NCBI GenBank assembly: GCA_013141435.1
Contig: JABFQZ010000025.1
Span: 37,063-101,062, forward strand
Origin: Ferruginibacter sp.
GTDB lineage: Bacteria > Bacteroidota > Bacteroidia > Chitinophagales > Chitinophagaceae
Direction of reading: 5' to 3'
Length of the DNA stretch: 64,000 bases
Under the pieces are notes generated by a model. That model was not told the DNA's origin and did no database searches. It worked only from the letters and a program-made list of their open reading frames with translations. Positions 7,735 to 17,257 of the stretch are shown here, piece by piece. Position numbers and translations under genes: made by a program. The first letter of the stretch is position 1, and every line of letters starts with the position of its first letter.

Positions 7735-10608
7735 ATGGAAGAAAAGAAACTATTTTTACTTGATGCTTTTGCATTAATTTTTAGAGCATATTACTCTCTT
7801 GTACGTAGCCCACGTATTACAAGCAAAGGGCGCAATACCAATGCACAATTTGGCTTTACAAACACACTTGCCGATTTAATAAACAACCAAAAACCTACAC
7901 ATATAGCTGTGTGCTTTGATACAAGTGCACCTACCGAAAGGCATACCGATTTTGCCGACTATAAAGCCAATAGGCAAGAAACCCCCGAAGATATAAGAGC
8001 TGCAATACCCGATATAAAAAAAATTATTGAAGGATTTAATATTCCTGTAATAGCCATAGATGGCTACGAAGCTGATGATGTAATAGGTGCATTGGCAAAA
8101 AAAGCAGAAAAAGAAGGTTACACAGTTTATATGGTTACGCCAGATAAAGATTATGGACAATTGGTTTCTGAAAAAATAAAAATATACAAACCAGGCTACC
8201 AAGGCGGTACTGTAGAAATAATGGGCCCTAAAGAAGTGTGTGCTAAGTGGGATATTGCCAGAGTAGATCAGGTTATAGATGTATTAGGTTTAATGGGCGA
8301 TGCAGTAGATAATATACCAGGTATAATGGGAGTTGGAGAAAAAACTGCAGCTAAACTTTTGAAAGAGTACGACTCACTAGAAAATATTTTGGCAAATGCC
8401 GATAAAATAAAAGGTGCATTGGGCGAAAAAGTAAGAGCAGGAAAAGAGGATGCTATCATGAGCAAAAAATTGGCTACAATCATTTTAGATGTTCCGGTAG
8501 ATTTTCATGAAGAAAATTTTAGACTAAAAGAAATGAACAAAGAAGTACTAGAAGATGTATTTACTTCTTTAGAATTTAAAACAATGGGAGAAAGAATACT
8601 GGGGAAAAAAGTAAGCCAGTTAACAGAGGGAAGTGAGCAAGGAACAACAGGTAGTTTGCCGGTAAGTAAAAAACAAATAGCATCGGCAGCAAGTGGGCAA
8701 ATGGATTTATTTGGCAATATTGTAATGCCCGAAACATCTGTTAACATTAACGTTGAAGAAGAAATTGCAGAGCCAATACTAATAGCCGATAAACATATCG
8801 GAAATACAACACACAATTATTTGTTGGTACAAACCAATGAAGAAATACAAAAATTAATTGAAGAATTAAATAAATTTTCTGAAATATGTTTTGACACTGA
8901 AACAACGCATATAGATGCTAACCAAGCAGAGTTAGTAGGGTTAAGCTTTGCTGTAAAACCCTCCGAAGGTTATTATATACCTTGCCCCGAAGATAAAAAT
9001 GAAACACTTGCAATTTTAGAAAAATTTAAAAACATTTTTAACGACAAATCAAAAACTTGGGTAGGGCAAAATCTAAAATACGATTTGCTAATACTAAAAT
9101 GGTATGGCTATACTTTAGCTGGCAATATTTTCGATACCATGCTTGCACATTATGTAATTGAGCCAGAAGGTAAGCGTAGCATGGATTTGCTAAGCACAAA
9201 ATATTTGGGATATATACCAGTAAGTATAGAGTCGCTCATTGGCAAAAAAGGCAAAACACAAGGAACCATGCGCCAAGTAGAAATAGATGAAGCTAAAGAA
9301 TATGCAGCAGAAGATGCAGATATTACCTTACAATTAAAAAATGTTTTTCTGCCACAATTAAAAGCTAAAGAAGTAGAAAAAGTTTTTTATGAAGTAGAGT
9401 CTCCATTGGTAAAAGTACTTACCGACATGGAGTTTGAAGGCATACGAATAGATATGGAATTTTTAAAAACCTATTCGAAGGAGTTAGAAATAGAAGCAAA
9501 AGAAGCCGAAGAAAAAGTATATGAAACAGCTGGAGTACGATTTAATTTAGCAAGCCCAAAACAATTAGGCGAAGTACTTTTTGAAAAAATGAAGCTTGAC
9601 ACAAAGGCAAAAAAAACAAAAACAGGGCAGTATGCAACTGGCGAAGATGTGTTAGCAAAACTAGCGGTTAATAATCCTATTTGCGAACAAATATTAACCT
9701 TTAGAGAATTAACAAAATTACGCAGCACTTATGTAGATGCTTTTCCGCACTTGATGAATGTAAAAACGGGAAGGGTACATACAAACTATGCGCAAGCAGT
9801 AGCAGTTACAGGAAGGTTGAGCAGCACTAACCCTAATTTACAAAACATACCTATACGTACCACAAAGGGCAAAGAAATTAGGAAAGCATTTGTGCCAAGA
9901 GATGAAAACCATGTGTTAGTTTCAGCCGATTATTCGCAAATAGAATTAAGAGTTGTTGCAGCCATAAGTGGCGATATAAATATGTGCGAAGCATTTAAAA
10001 CAGGTAAAGATATACATACCGCTACAGCCGCAAAAGTATTTGGCGTACCAGAAAGTGAGGTAACAAAAGAAATGCGTTACAAAGCAAAGAGCGTAAACTT
10101 TGGTATCATATACGGGCAAGGAGCATTTGGCCTTGCCGAAAACTTAGGAATACCAAGAGCCGAGGCAAAAGAAATAATTGATAATTATAAAAAAGAGTTT
10201 CCAGGTATTCAAAAGTACATGAACGATACCATAAATGCTTGCAAAGAAACAGGCTTTGTAGAAACACTCATGGGACGTAAGCGCTGGTTAAAAGATATAA
10301 ATAGTGCAAATTTTGTAGTACGAGGCTTTGCCGAAAGAAACGCTATTAACTCACCCATACAAGGCACTGCGGCCGATATGGTAAAACTTGCCATGGTAAA
10401 AATTCATGCTGCACTAAAAGCAGGTAATTATAAAACCAAAATGCTTTTGCAAGTACATGATGAATTGGTTTTTGATGTACCAAAAAATGAACTCGAAGCC
10501 ATAAAACCGTTGATACTCGATAATATGAAATCGGCATTAATTTTACCAAACGATGTACCTGCAGATGCAGAGCTGGGTAGTGGAGATAATTGGTTGATGG
10601 CGCATTAG
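7735..10608 (+). CDS. polA: DNA polymerase I
   Basis: A 957-residue family A polymerase for repair and Okazaki-fragment processing. The 5' nuclease domain spans about 1-290 (LFLLDAFALIFRAYY; EADDVIGALA). The 3'-5' proofreading domain, about 375-570, has intact acidic residues (FDTETTH, NLKYD, YAAEDADIT). The polymerase domain has motif A (SADYSQIELR), motif B (RYKAKSVNFGIIYG) and motif C (QVHDELVF). The start MEEKKLF at 7735 is chosen because the 13 residues of the longer frame (from 7696) do not belong to the family. Proofreading motifs are complete, unlike in several bacterial PolI proteins. Confidence 0.97.
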   Translation: MEEKKLFLLDAFALIFRAYYSLVRSPRITSKGRNTNAQFGFTNTLADLINNQKPTHIAVCFDTSAPTERHTDFADYKANRQETPEDIRAAIPDIKKIIEGFNIPVIAIDGYEADDVIGALAKKAEKEGYTVYMVTPDKDYGQLVSEKIKIYKPGYQGGTVEIMGPKEVCAKWDIARVDQVIDVLGLMGDAVDNIPGIMGVGEKTAAKLLKEYDSLENILANADKIKGALGEKVRAGKEDAIMSKKLATIILDVPVDFHEENFRLKEMNKEVLEDVFTSLEFKTMGERILGKKVSQLTEGSEQGTTGSLPVSKKQIASAASGQMDLFGNIVMPETSVNINVEEEIAEPILIADKHIGNTTHNYLLVQTNEEIQKLIEELNKFSEICFDTETTHIDANQAELVGLSFAVKPSEGYYIPCPEDKNETLAILEKFKNIFNDKSKTWVGQNLKYDLLILKWYGYTLAGNIFDTMLAHYVIEPEGKRSMDLLSTKYLGYIPVSIESLIGKKGKTQGTMRQVEIDEAKEYAAEDADITLQLKNVFLPQLKAKEVEKVFYEVESPLVKVLTDMEFEGIRIDMEFLKTYSKELEIEAKEAEEKVYETAGVRFNLASPKQLGEVLFEKMKLDTKAKKTKTGQYATGEDVLAKLAVNNPICEQILTFRELTKLRSTYVDAFPHLMNVKTGRVHTNYAQAVAVTGRLSSTNPNLQNIPIRTTKGKEIRKAFVPRDENHVLVSADYSQIELRVVAAISGDINMCEAFKTGKDIHTATAAKVFGVPESEVTKEMRYKAKSVNFGIIYGQGAFGLAENLGIPRAEAKEIIDNYKKEFPGIQKYMNDTINACKETGFVETLMGRKRWLKDINSANFVVRGFAERNAINSPIQGTAADMVKLAMVKIHAALKAGNYKTKMLLQVHDELVFDVPKNELEAIKPLILDNMKSALILPNDVPADAELGSGDNWLMAH

Positions 10609-10611
10609 AAT

Positions 10612-10797
10612 AGTATTGAGATGTTAGTATTGAGTATTTAGACTTAGGTTATAAGGATTTAAACTACTTTTATAAATTCTAAAACACATCTTTTAATATT
10701 AAGTTGAAACACTTTAATTTCGCATAAAACATAGTTTTTTCTTATGTAAGAAGATATTTGTAAGTAGGAAAAATCTCAATACTAACATCTCAATACT
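10612..10797. repeat. 23-bp perfect inverted repeat bracketing the polA-pepF gap
   Basis: The 23 nt at 10612-10634 are the exact reverse complement of 10775-10797, separated by 140 nt. Each arm is built from the unit TAGTATTGAG repeated with a short spacer, and the right arm runs on with a further partial unit to 10805. The element fills almost the whole intergenic space. A TAATTTCG box near 10716 inside it could drive pepF. It could be a small non-autonomous palindromic element or a bidirectional hairpin. Confidence 0.75.
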
Positions 10798-10808
10798 CAA
10801 TACTAAAT

Positions 10809-12518
10809 ATGTACAACGCCGATATTAAAAAACTAGAAAGAAGTTTCCTTCCAAAAGATTTTGTAGTAACAAACTGGGCAGCACTAGAGCCTTACTTTAA
10901 AACATTGCTTGATAAAGAAATTGCCAGTAAAACCGAATTAGAAAATTGGTTGCAAGATATGAGTGAATTGGAAGCGGCTGTAAATGAAGATGCTTGTTGG
11001 CGACAAATAAAAATGACATGCGATAATGAAAATAAAGCATTAGAAGAAGCTTTTAATTTCTTTTGTATGGAAATACAACCGAAAATACAACCCTATAGCG
11101 ATGCGTTGAATAAAAAACTATTATCGTCGCCATTTTTAAATGAATTAGAGGAAGAAAAATACCATACTTATTTGCGTAGTACAAAAAAAAGTATCGAATT
11201 ATTTAGAGAAGAAAATATACCCATACAAGCAGAAATAGCAGTATTACAACAACAGTTTGGGCAAATAACTGGTGCAATGATGGTAACTGTAAATGGTGAA
11301 GAATTTACACTACAACAAGCAGCTAAATTTTTGGAAAGCGATAATAGAAACCTACGAGAAGAAGTTTACAAAAAAATACAAACCCGTAGGGTAGAAGATA
11401 AAGAAAAGCTTAACGAATTATACGACAAATTAATTGGTTTACGCAACAAAGAAGCTACAAATGCCGGCTTTGACAACTACAGAGATTATAGATTTAAAGA
11501 GCTTGGTAGGTTTGATTATACTAAAGAAGATTGTTATAAATTTCATGATGCAGTAAAGCAATATGTAATGCCTTTGGTAAATGATATTTACAAAAAGAAA
11601 AAAGAAAAACTTGGGTTAGAAACCCTTCGCCCATGGGATTTAGATGCAGAGCCAATAGGTACAAAACCACTTCGTCCATTTAAAACAGGCGAGGAGTTGT
11701 TGCAAAAATCTATAGATTGTTTTACAAAACTTAGGCCATTTTTTGGTGCATGCTTGCAGCGTATGAAAGAAATGCAGCATTTAGATTTAGAAAGCAGAAA
11801 AGGAAAATCGCCAGGTGGGTACAACTGCCCGTTGGCCGAAAGTGGAGCCCCATTTATTTTTATGAATGCAGCGGGGCAAATGGGCGATGTAACCACCATG
11901 GTGCACGAAGGTGGGCATGCCATACATTCTTTTTTGGCACACCCATTGGCACTTAATGGGTTTAAAGAATACCCAATGGAAATAGCCGAAGTGGCAAGTA
12001 TGGCAATGGAGCTTTTTAGTATGGATCATTGGGAAACTTTTTTTGACAACACCGATGACCTTGCAAGAGCAAAAGAGCACCAGTTAGAAAGAGTAATCAC
12101 AATTTTTCCTTGGATAGCCATTATCGATAAATTTCAGCATTGGGTGTACGAGCACCCTACACATACACATGCGGAACGTACAGCCGCATGGGTAGCAATA
12201 GTTGCAGAGTTTACTGATGAAGTAATAGATTACAGTGGACTAGAAACCTTTAAACACAATGCTTGGCAACGACAATTGCATTTGTACGAAGTGCCGTTTT
12301 ATTATATAGAATATGGTATAGCACAGCTTGGAGCTATAGGCATGTGGATGCAGTATAAAAAAGATTCTGAAAAAGCGTTAGATAATTATTGTACCGCATT
12401 AAGCCTTGGGGGCACAAAAACTTTGCCCGAATTATATAAAGCAGCTGGGTTAGAATTTGATTTTAGTCCAGAAAAAATAAAAATTTTAATGGAATTTGTA
12501 AAAAAGGAAATGGAATAA
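10809..12518 (+). CDS. M3-family oligoendopeptidase (PepF-like)
   Basis: A 569-residue zinc metallopeptidase. The thermolysin-type motif HEGGH (in MVHEGGHAIHSF) gives two His ligands and the catalytic Glu. The third ligand Glu is in EIAEVASMAMELFSM about 25 residues later. Tyr/His-rich segments near the C-terminus (FYYIEYGIAQLGA) match the family's substrate-binding end. The enzyme is cytosolic and cleaves short peptides. The length is typical of M3B oligoendopeptidase F. It stands alone downstream of the inverted repeat. Confidence 0.93.
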   Translation: MYNADIKKLERSFLPKDFVVTNWAALEPYFKTLLDKEIASKTELENWLQDMSELEAAVNEDACWRQIKMTCDNENKALEEAFNFFCMEIQPKIQPYSDALNKKLLSSPFLNELEEEKYHTYLRSTKKSIELFREENIPIQAEIAVLQQQFGQITGAMMVTVNGEEFTLQQAAKFLESDNRNLREEVYKKIQTRRVEDKEKLNELYDKLIGLRNKEATNAGFDNYRDYRFKELGRFDYTKEDCYKFHDAVKQYVMPLVNDIYKKKKEKLGLETLRPWDLDAEPIGTKPLRPFKTGEELLQKSIDCFTKLRPFFGACLQRMKEMQHLDLESRKGKSPGGYNCPLAESGAPFIFMNAAGQMGDVTTMVHEGGHAIHSFLAHPLALNGFKEYPMEIAEVASMAMELFSMDHWETFFDNTDDLARAKEHQLERVITIFPWIAIIDKFQHWVYEHPTHTHAERTAAWVAIVAEFTDEVIDYSGLETFKHNAWQRQLHLYEVPFYYIEYGIAQLGAIGMWMQYKKDSEKALDNYCTALSLGGTKTLPELYKAAGLEFDFSPEKIKILMEFVKKEME

Positions 12519-12592
12519 AAATTTGCACATTTTCTCTACATGCAATAACCACATTTATTTTAAATGTAATTTTATATTAAATTCTAAGATTA

Positions 12593-13741
12593 ATGTTATC
12601 AATAAGTTTAAAAACAACACTTTTTTTTACAATATTTATTTGTGCATCAAGCATATTTGCACAAACTAAAGTGCCATTAAAATTAAATAAGCAAAACCTA
12701 TACGCAGGTATAGAAGTGGGAGCAAAAGGTGTAAAAATGAGCATCATTCAAATGGGGAAAAATGCTACTACCACAGGTTTATTTAATGCAATAAAAGACA
12801 CATCAGTAAACACCGATTTTATATCCTTTACACCTTCTACTTTTACCGCTACTGTAGAAGGTTTGAAAGGATTATACAATACTGCTTTATTAGATTATAG
12901 CATATCAGCCAATAGGATATATACAGTAGTAAGTAGTGGTGTAAAAGGTCAGGCAGAAGTGTATGGCAAACAAAAAGATATACAAAACCTTGCAGATACT
13001 ATAAGAGCAAAATTGCATGAACCAGATAGGCAAATGCCAGTAATAGATGCTATGCAAGAAGCGATATTATCGCATATAGGTATAGTACCAGAAGCAAGAA
13101 GATACAGTACTTTTTTAATAGATATTGGTAGTGGCAACACCAAAGGAGGTTATTTTAAAAACGGAAATACAAAAGAGCTAAAACTATTTACCTTAAACTG
13201 GGGTACACAAACTATTGCTAATGCCACCGAAAAAAGAACAGAAGATGATAACGGTATTGCTAATTATAAAAAACAATTATACAGAGTACTTGTAGGCGAC
13301 CCCGATAGAGAAATTACATTTGCAGTAAACGAAAGCGGAGCCTATAATATGAACGATAATTTTGCATTTAGTGGTGGTATTGCATGGTCTGTTGCTACTT
13401 TATTATACCCAGAGTTAGTTGAAAATTCGGTAGTGCCAATTACATTTGATGAGTTGAGTAAATTTAGCGATAAACTAGGCAATAACTTTGCTGCACTATC
13501 TCCCGAAAACCTTACCAGAAATTTATCTAACGAAGTAGTTGATAAAAACATTGTATTAGCTGAATCAAAAAAAGTGTATAAAGTATTTAATCAAAAATCG
13601 TTATTAGCTGGTACAGGTTTATTGTTAAAAATTATTCGCCAATTTGAAGGTACACAAGAAAAAAAGAAATTTTTCTTAGTAAAAAATGGGCAAGTAGGTT
13701 GGATATCTGCTTATGTAAACCAAGCCATAAAAGAAAATTAA
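12593..13741 (+). CDS. Exported actin-fold (Ppx/GppA-like) protein
   Basis: A 382-residue protein with a signal peptide (cleavage likely after IFAQ, about residue 24). The mature part begins LYAGIEVGAKGVKMS, and mid-protein it has LIDIGSGNTKGGYF. These are the two phosphate-loop motifs of the ASKHA (actin/hexokinase/Ppx-GppA) fold. A third region, QKSLLAGTGLLLK, resembles the adenosine-motif end. Proteins of this fold normally bind ATP or polyphosphate in the cytoplasm, so export is unusual. A membrane coiled-coil gene follows 100 nt downstream. A polyphosphatase role is only a guess. Confidence 0.6.
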   Translation: MLSISLKTTLFFTIFICASSIFAQTKVPLKLNKQNLYAGIEVGAKGVKMSIIQMGKNATTTGLFNAIKDTSVNTDFISFTPSTFTATVEGLKGLYNTALLDYSISANRIYTVVSSGVKGQAEVYGKQKDIQNLADTIRAKLHEPDRQMPVIDAMQEAILSHIGIVPEARRYSTFLIDIGSGNTKGGYFKNGNTKELKLFTLNWGTQTIANATEKRTEDDNGIANYKKQLYRVLVGDPDREITFAVNESGAYNMNDNFAFSGGIAWSVATLLYPELVENSVVPITFDELSKFSDKLGNNFAALSPENLTRNLSNEVVDKNIVLAESKKVYKVFNQKSLLAGTGLLLKIIRQFEGTQEKKKFFLVKNGQVGWISAYVNQAIKEN

Positions 13742-13841
13742 CTACAAAAATTAAAATACACTTTTTTTAAAACAAAAAAAGATAGTATTATTGCAATACC
13801 AAACCGCTGAAATTTCGCATCAAAACTTAAATTTAAAAATT

Positions 13842-14798
13842 ATGAGTGAAGACGAAATTGAATTATTACACTTTCAGAGAGAAGAAAAAAAGTATAGAAT
13901 AGTATATAAAGTAGCAGTACTTTTATTAATTATTGGTTGCTGTATGTATTGTTATGTGATATACGAAAGATTCTTTAAAAAACCCAATACTGAAATAATA
14001 GCTAACACAAAATCAAAAACGCATACTCCCAAAAACCAAGTGAAAGATTCGTTGAAAAATGAATATACAGCTACGCTTAAAGGTATAGATAGCAGTTTTG
14101 TAAATAATATTTCTTTAGATAAAGAAGCACAGCCAAAGCTATTAGAGTTAAACAACCTAAAAAGCGAAATATCAGACTTGCTAAAAGCGCAAACCACAGA
14201 CGATAACCTAGAAAGTGCAAAATTAAAAATTGAGGAATTGAAATTGAGGGTTGCTATTTTGCAAAATAAATATACAGATGTAGATGCTGAAAATAAGCGG
14301 CTACAGAATTTACTAAATTCACTTTTAGAGAGTAAAAAAAACAATAAAAACAGTGTAAATACCACTGCCGATAAAACAGGTAAAATACCTGAGCTAACTA
14401 CAACTACCGCTAGTAGCTCTTTAGCAGCCGATTTGCATCTTTATGCTACCACCGAAGTAAATACAAAAGATACCGAAACAAGCATAGCAGACGATGCCGA
14501 AAAAATTACAGGCTCATTTGTTTTTAAAAATGCATCGGGCAAAGGCAATGGCGAAATAATGATTGTAGTACTACAGCCCAATGGTAGGGTAATTAAAAAT
14601 GCTACTTGGGAGTCGGGTTTGTTTGAAACCTCCGAAGGCAAAAAGGTATATTCACGTAAAATGCTAGTAGAACCTAATACAGACGAAAAGCGTTTAAACT
14701 TTTCTCTTACTCCCGATACTTTTCAAAAAGGAAATTACACCATGCAAGTATGGTACAATGGCAATATGATTGCTAAAACAGTAAAAGTTTTATCGTAA
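13842..14798 (+). CDS. Single-pass membrane protein with coiled coil and C-terminal beta domain
   Basis: 318 residues from the ATG at 13842 (MSEDEIELLHFQ); a TTG at 13791 would only add an unlikely leader. One membrane helix lies at about 30-50 (VAVLLLIIGCCMYCYVIY). It is followed by a linker, a coiled coil at about 105-165 (repeated Leu/Ile/Lys heptads, IEELKLRVAILQNKYTDVDAENKRL), a Thr/Ser-rich stretch, and a beta-rich end domain (ITGSFVFKNASGKG … YTMQVWYNGNMIAKTVKVL). The C-terminus should be periplasmic. I do not recognise the family. It may work with the exported actin-fold protein upstream. Confidence 0.6.
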   Translation: MSEDEIELLHFQREEKKYRIVYKVAVLLLIIGCCMYCYVIYERFFKKPNTEIIANTKSKTHTPKNQVKDSLKNEYTATLKGIDSSFVNNISLDKEAQPKLLELNNLKSEISDLLKAQTTDDNLESAKLKIEELKLRVAILQNKYTDVDAENKRLQNLLNSLLESKKNNKNSVNTTADKTGKIPELTTTTASSSLAADLHLYATTEVNTKDTETSIADDAEKITGSFVFKNASGKGNGEIMIVVLQPNGRVIKNATWESGLFETSEGKKVYSRKMLVEPNTDEKRLNFSLTPDTFQKGNYTMQVWYNGNMIAKTVKVLS

Positions 14799-14815
14799 AA
14801 ACATACTCTTTCTTT

Positions 14816-16663
14816 TTAATATCCTCTTACATTTTTCCCCTCCATATAATTCATAAAAGCTTTGTTGCATACCCTGTTGCCGCCAAGTGTAGGATAATTG
14901 CCAGTAAAATACCAATCTCCTTTGTTATTTGGGCAAGCTTCATGCAGTGTTTCTATAGTTTGATAAATAACTTGTATAGGTATGGTAACATCATCTGGGG
15001 TTATAAGTTGTGCTATTTTATTAGATATTTCGCCAAGGGTAAATGGTTTGTAAACCAACCTAACCAAATTTTCGGTGTGTAGCATATTTTGCAGCTCCAA
15101 GGCTTTGCATTTTTCTAAAATTTCTACCAATAATTTTTCTTCACTTCTTTCGGTAAGTAAAGCTACTGCTGCTTTAAAGGCAATAAAATCGCCCATTTTA
15201 CTCATATCTATGCCATAACAATCGGGGTATCTTATTTGTGGTGCCGATGATACTACAATAATTTTTTTTGGCTTTAATCTGTAAAGCATTCTAATAATAC
15301 TTTCTTTTAGTGTAGTGCCTCTTACAATACTATCATCTATCACTACCAGTGTATCTTCATCTTTTTTTACAGTACCATAAGTTATATCATATACATGTTG
15401 CACCATTTCGTTTCGGCTACTATCTTCGGTTATAAATGTTCGTAGCTTTACATCTTTAATGGCTATTTTTTCTATTCGCACTTTTCTGTTTATCATTTCA
15501 GAAAGTTTGGCTTCGTCAAAATCTTTATTCCAGCTAAGTATACGTTCTTTTTTTATTTCGTTTAAATAATCTTCGGCACCTTTTATTAAGCCATAAAATG
15601 CGGTTTCGGCAGTATTGGGTATAAATGAAAAAATAGTGTTTTTTAAATCATAGTTCAATGTTTTTAAAATAATAGGACTTAGGTTATAACCAAGCGAAAT
15701 ACGTTCTTTATAAATTTTTTCATCGCTACCTCTGCTAAAATATATTCGCTCAAAACTACAGGCTTTTCTTTCTTGCGCAGGTACAATTTGCTCTACACTA
15801 TAGCTACCATCAGCTTTTGCTATTAAAGCAGAGCCAGGCATTAGTTCCATTACTTCGTTTTCTTCTAAATTAAATGCAGTACGTATTGCGGCACGTTCGC
15901 TTGCTGCTACAATAATTTCATCGTTTACATAATAATACGATGGGCGTATGCCATGTGCATCTCTAAACACAAAGCCATCGCCATTGCCAGTAATACCTGC
16001 CACATTAAAACCACCATCGAACATTGGAACTGCATTTTTAAGCATAGCAATTATATCTGGATTTCCAGGGTTATCTTCATCTGCTTTTACCAAAAAATGA
16101 TAAATAACTTCCATCATGGCTGCAAGGTCACTTTGCTTTTCAAAAACACCCGGTGTTTTATTTATAAGGTCAAATAATTCTTCGGTATTTACCAAATTAA
16201 AGTTACCGGCAAGGGTAAGGTTTCTACTTGGTATAGTATGTTTTTTTATGAATGGGTGGCAAAATTGAACATCATTTTTGCCTTGAGTGCCATATCGTAA
16301 ATGACCAAGCAAAACTTCGCCCATTACAGGTATATGCCCTTTCATAAGCCCAGGATGGTTTTTAATATCAGGCTGGTATTTTTCTATTTCGTCTATTTCT
16401 TTTCCTATTTGTTGAAACAAATCGGCAATAGGTTGTTGTGCACAGCTACGAATGCGATACATAAAAGGATAACCTGGTTCGGTGTTTAATTTTATAGCAG
16501 CAATACCTGCACCATCTTGCCCACGGTTATGTTGTTTTTCCATTAATAAGTACAACTTATTGAGCCCATATAATACCGATTGGTGCTGCTGTTGGTAATA
16601 GCTGAATGGCTTACGTAGTCTTATAAAAGCCAAACCGCATTCATGTTTTATAGAGTCGCTCAT
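14816..16663 (-). CDS. Amidophosphoribosyltransferase-like protein (long PurF paralogue)
   Basis: 615 residues. The N-terminal class-II glutamine amidotransferase domain has a Cys at residue 9 (KHECGLAFIR) that is likely exposed by processing, plus NRGQDGAG and LGHLRYGT. The C-terminal phosphoribosyltransferase domain has the PRPP loop VVIDDSIVRGTT. The reaction would be PRPP plus glutamine to phosphoribosylamine, the first step of purine synthesis. It is over 100 residues longer than standard PurF (about 470-510), so this may be the second, longer PurF-type protein seen in many Bacteroidota. Whether it is the main enzyme is uncertain. No other pur genes are nearby. Confidence 0.82.
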   Translation of the reverse strand: MSDSIKHECGLAFIRLRKPFSYYQQQHQSVLYGLNKLYLLMEKQHNRGQDGAGIAAIKLNTEPGYPFMYRIRSCAQQPIADLFQQIGKEIDEIEKYQPDIKNHPGLMKGHIPVMGEVLLGHLRYGTQGKNDVQFCHPFIKKHTIPSRNLTLAGNFNLVNTEELFDLINKTPGVFEKQSDLAAMMEVIYHFLVKADEDNPGNPDIIAMLKNAVPMFDGGFNVAGITGNGDGFVFRDAHGIRPSYYYVNDEIIVAASERAAIRTAFNLEENEVMELMPGSALIAKADGSYSVEQIVPAQERKACSFERIYFSRGSDEKIYKERISLGYNLSPIILKTLNYDLKNTIFSFIPNTAETAFYGLIKGAEDYLNEIKKERILSWNKDFDEAKLSEMINRKVRIEKIAIKDVKLRTFITEDSSRNEMVQHVYDITYGTVKKDEDTLVVIDDSIVRGTTLKESIIRMLYRLKPKKIIVVSSAPQIRYPDCYGIDMSKMGDFIAFKAAVALLTERSEEKLLVEILEKCKALELQNMLHTENLVRLVYKPFTLGEISNKIAQLITPDDVTIPIQVIYQTIETLHEACPNNKGDWYFTGNYPTLGGNRVCNKAFMNYMEGKNVRGY

Positions 16664-16696
16664 TTATAGTTGTTATTTTGCTCAATGGATAGTGCA

Positions 16697-16704
16697 CAAA
16701 ATTA
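16697..16704 (-). promoter_or_regulatory. -7 box for the PurF-like gene
   Basis: On the minus strand this reads TAATTTTG, an exact TAnnTTTG match, 33 nt upstream of the start codon. No convincing -33 element was seen. Confidence 0.45.
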
Positions 16705-16879
16705 CGTTGTAAAAATGGTTGTGCTTGGTATTTTTTAATAAAAATAATTTTAATTGTAAAGAAGGAATATATCTAATACCAAACTTAACTTTTTGTTTCT
16801 AAAATTTGAATAGCAATATTATGTATTAAAACATCTACACTAAAAAAAATTACTGCTACCATTTTATATTTTCAGTGTT

Positions 16880-16914
16880 ATCCTTCGCTTAATAACTTGT
16901 TAATAACGAAGGAT
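16880..16914. other. Hairpin in the divergent region 16664-16969
   Basis: ATCCTTCG (16880-16887) pairs with CGAAGGAT (16907-16914) across a 19-nt loop. The loop contains two copies of TTAATAA. It sits between the divergent promoters of the PurF-like gene and the 95-residue protein gene. It could be a regulatory hairpin or operator. The rest of this 306-nt gap shows only the two promoter boxes. Confidence 0.35.
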
Positions 16915-16945
16915 GCCAAAAAATAATTTATTAAAAAATAAAATT

Positions 16946-16953
16946 TAGGTTTG
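16946..16953 (+). promoter_or_regulatory. -7 box (TAGGTTTG)
   Basis: An exact TAnnTTTG match 17 nt before the ATG at 16970, predicting a very short leader. Confidence 0.45.
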
Positions 16954-16969
16954 TAAAAAATTTCAAATA

Positions 16970-17257
16970 ATGGAAGTTTTAGAAAGACCTGTACAAAAAA
17001 GCAACACATCGAAAATGGGTGATATTGTTATAAAACAATATGGCGATAAAACTGTTGTAAGCAAATACCCAGATATGAGCAATATTGTACCTAGCCAAAG
17101 CCAAGTACAAAAACGTAGCCGGTTTGCCCAAGCTGTGGCTTATGCTAAAACAATAAATAATAGCCCAATTTTTAGAGCCGATTTTTTGAAAAGAAAAGGA
17201 AAAGTAAAATCGGTATATCAAAGTGCATTAAAAGAATTTTTAGATAGAGAGTTTTAG
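16970..17257 (+). CDS. Small conserved-looking hypothetical protein
   Basis: 95 residues, basic, with no signal peptide or membrane segment. Visible parts are a polar N-terminus, a central KQYGDKTVVSKYPDMSNI stretch, and an Arg/Lys-rich helical C-terminal half (RSRFAQAVAYAKTINNSP, then SALKEFLDREF). The gene has its own -7 box and sits alone. I do not recognise the family. The regular codon pattern and promoter favour a real gene. Function unknown. Confidence 0.6.
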   Translation: MEVLERPVQKSNTSKMGDIVIKQYGDKTVVSKYPDMSNIVPSQSQVQKRSRFAQAVAYAKTINNSPIFRADFLKRKGKVKSVYQSALKEFLDREF

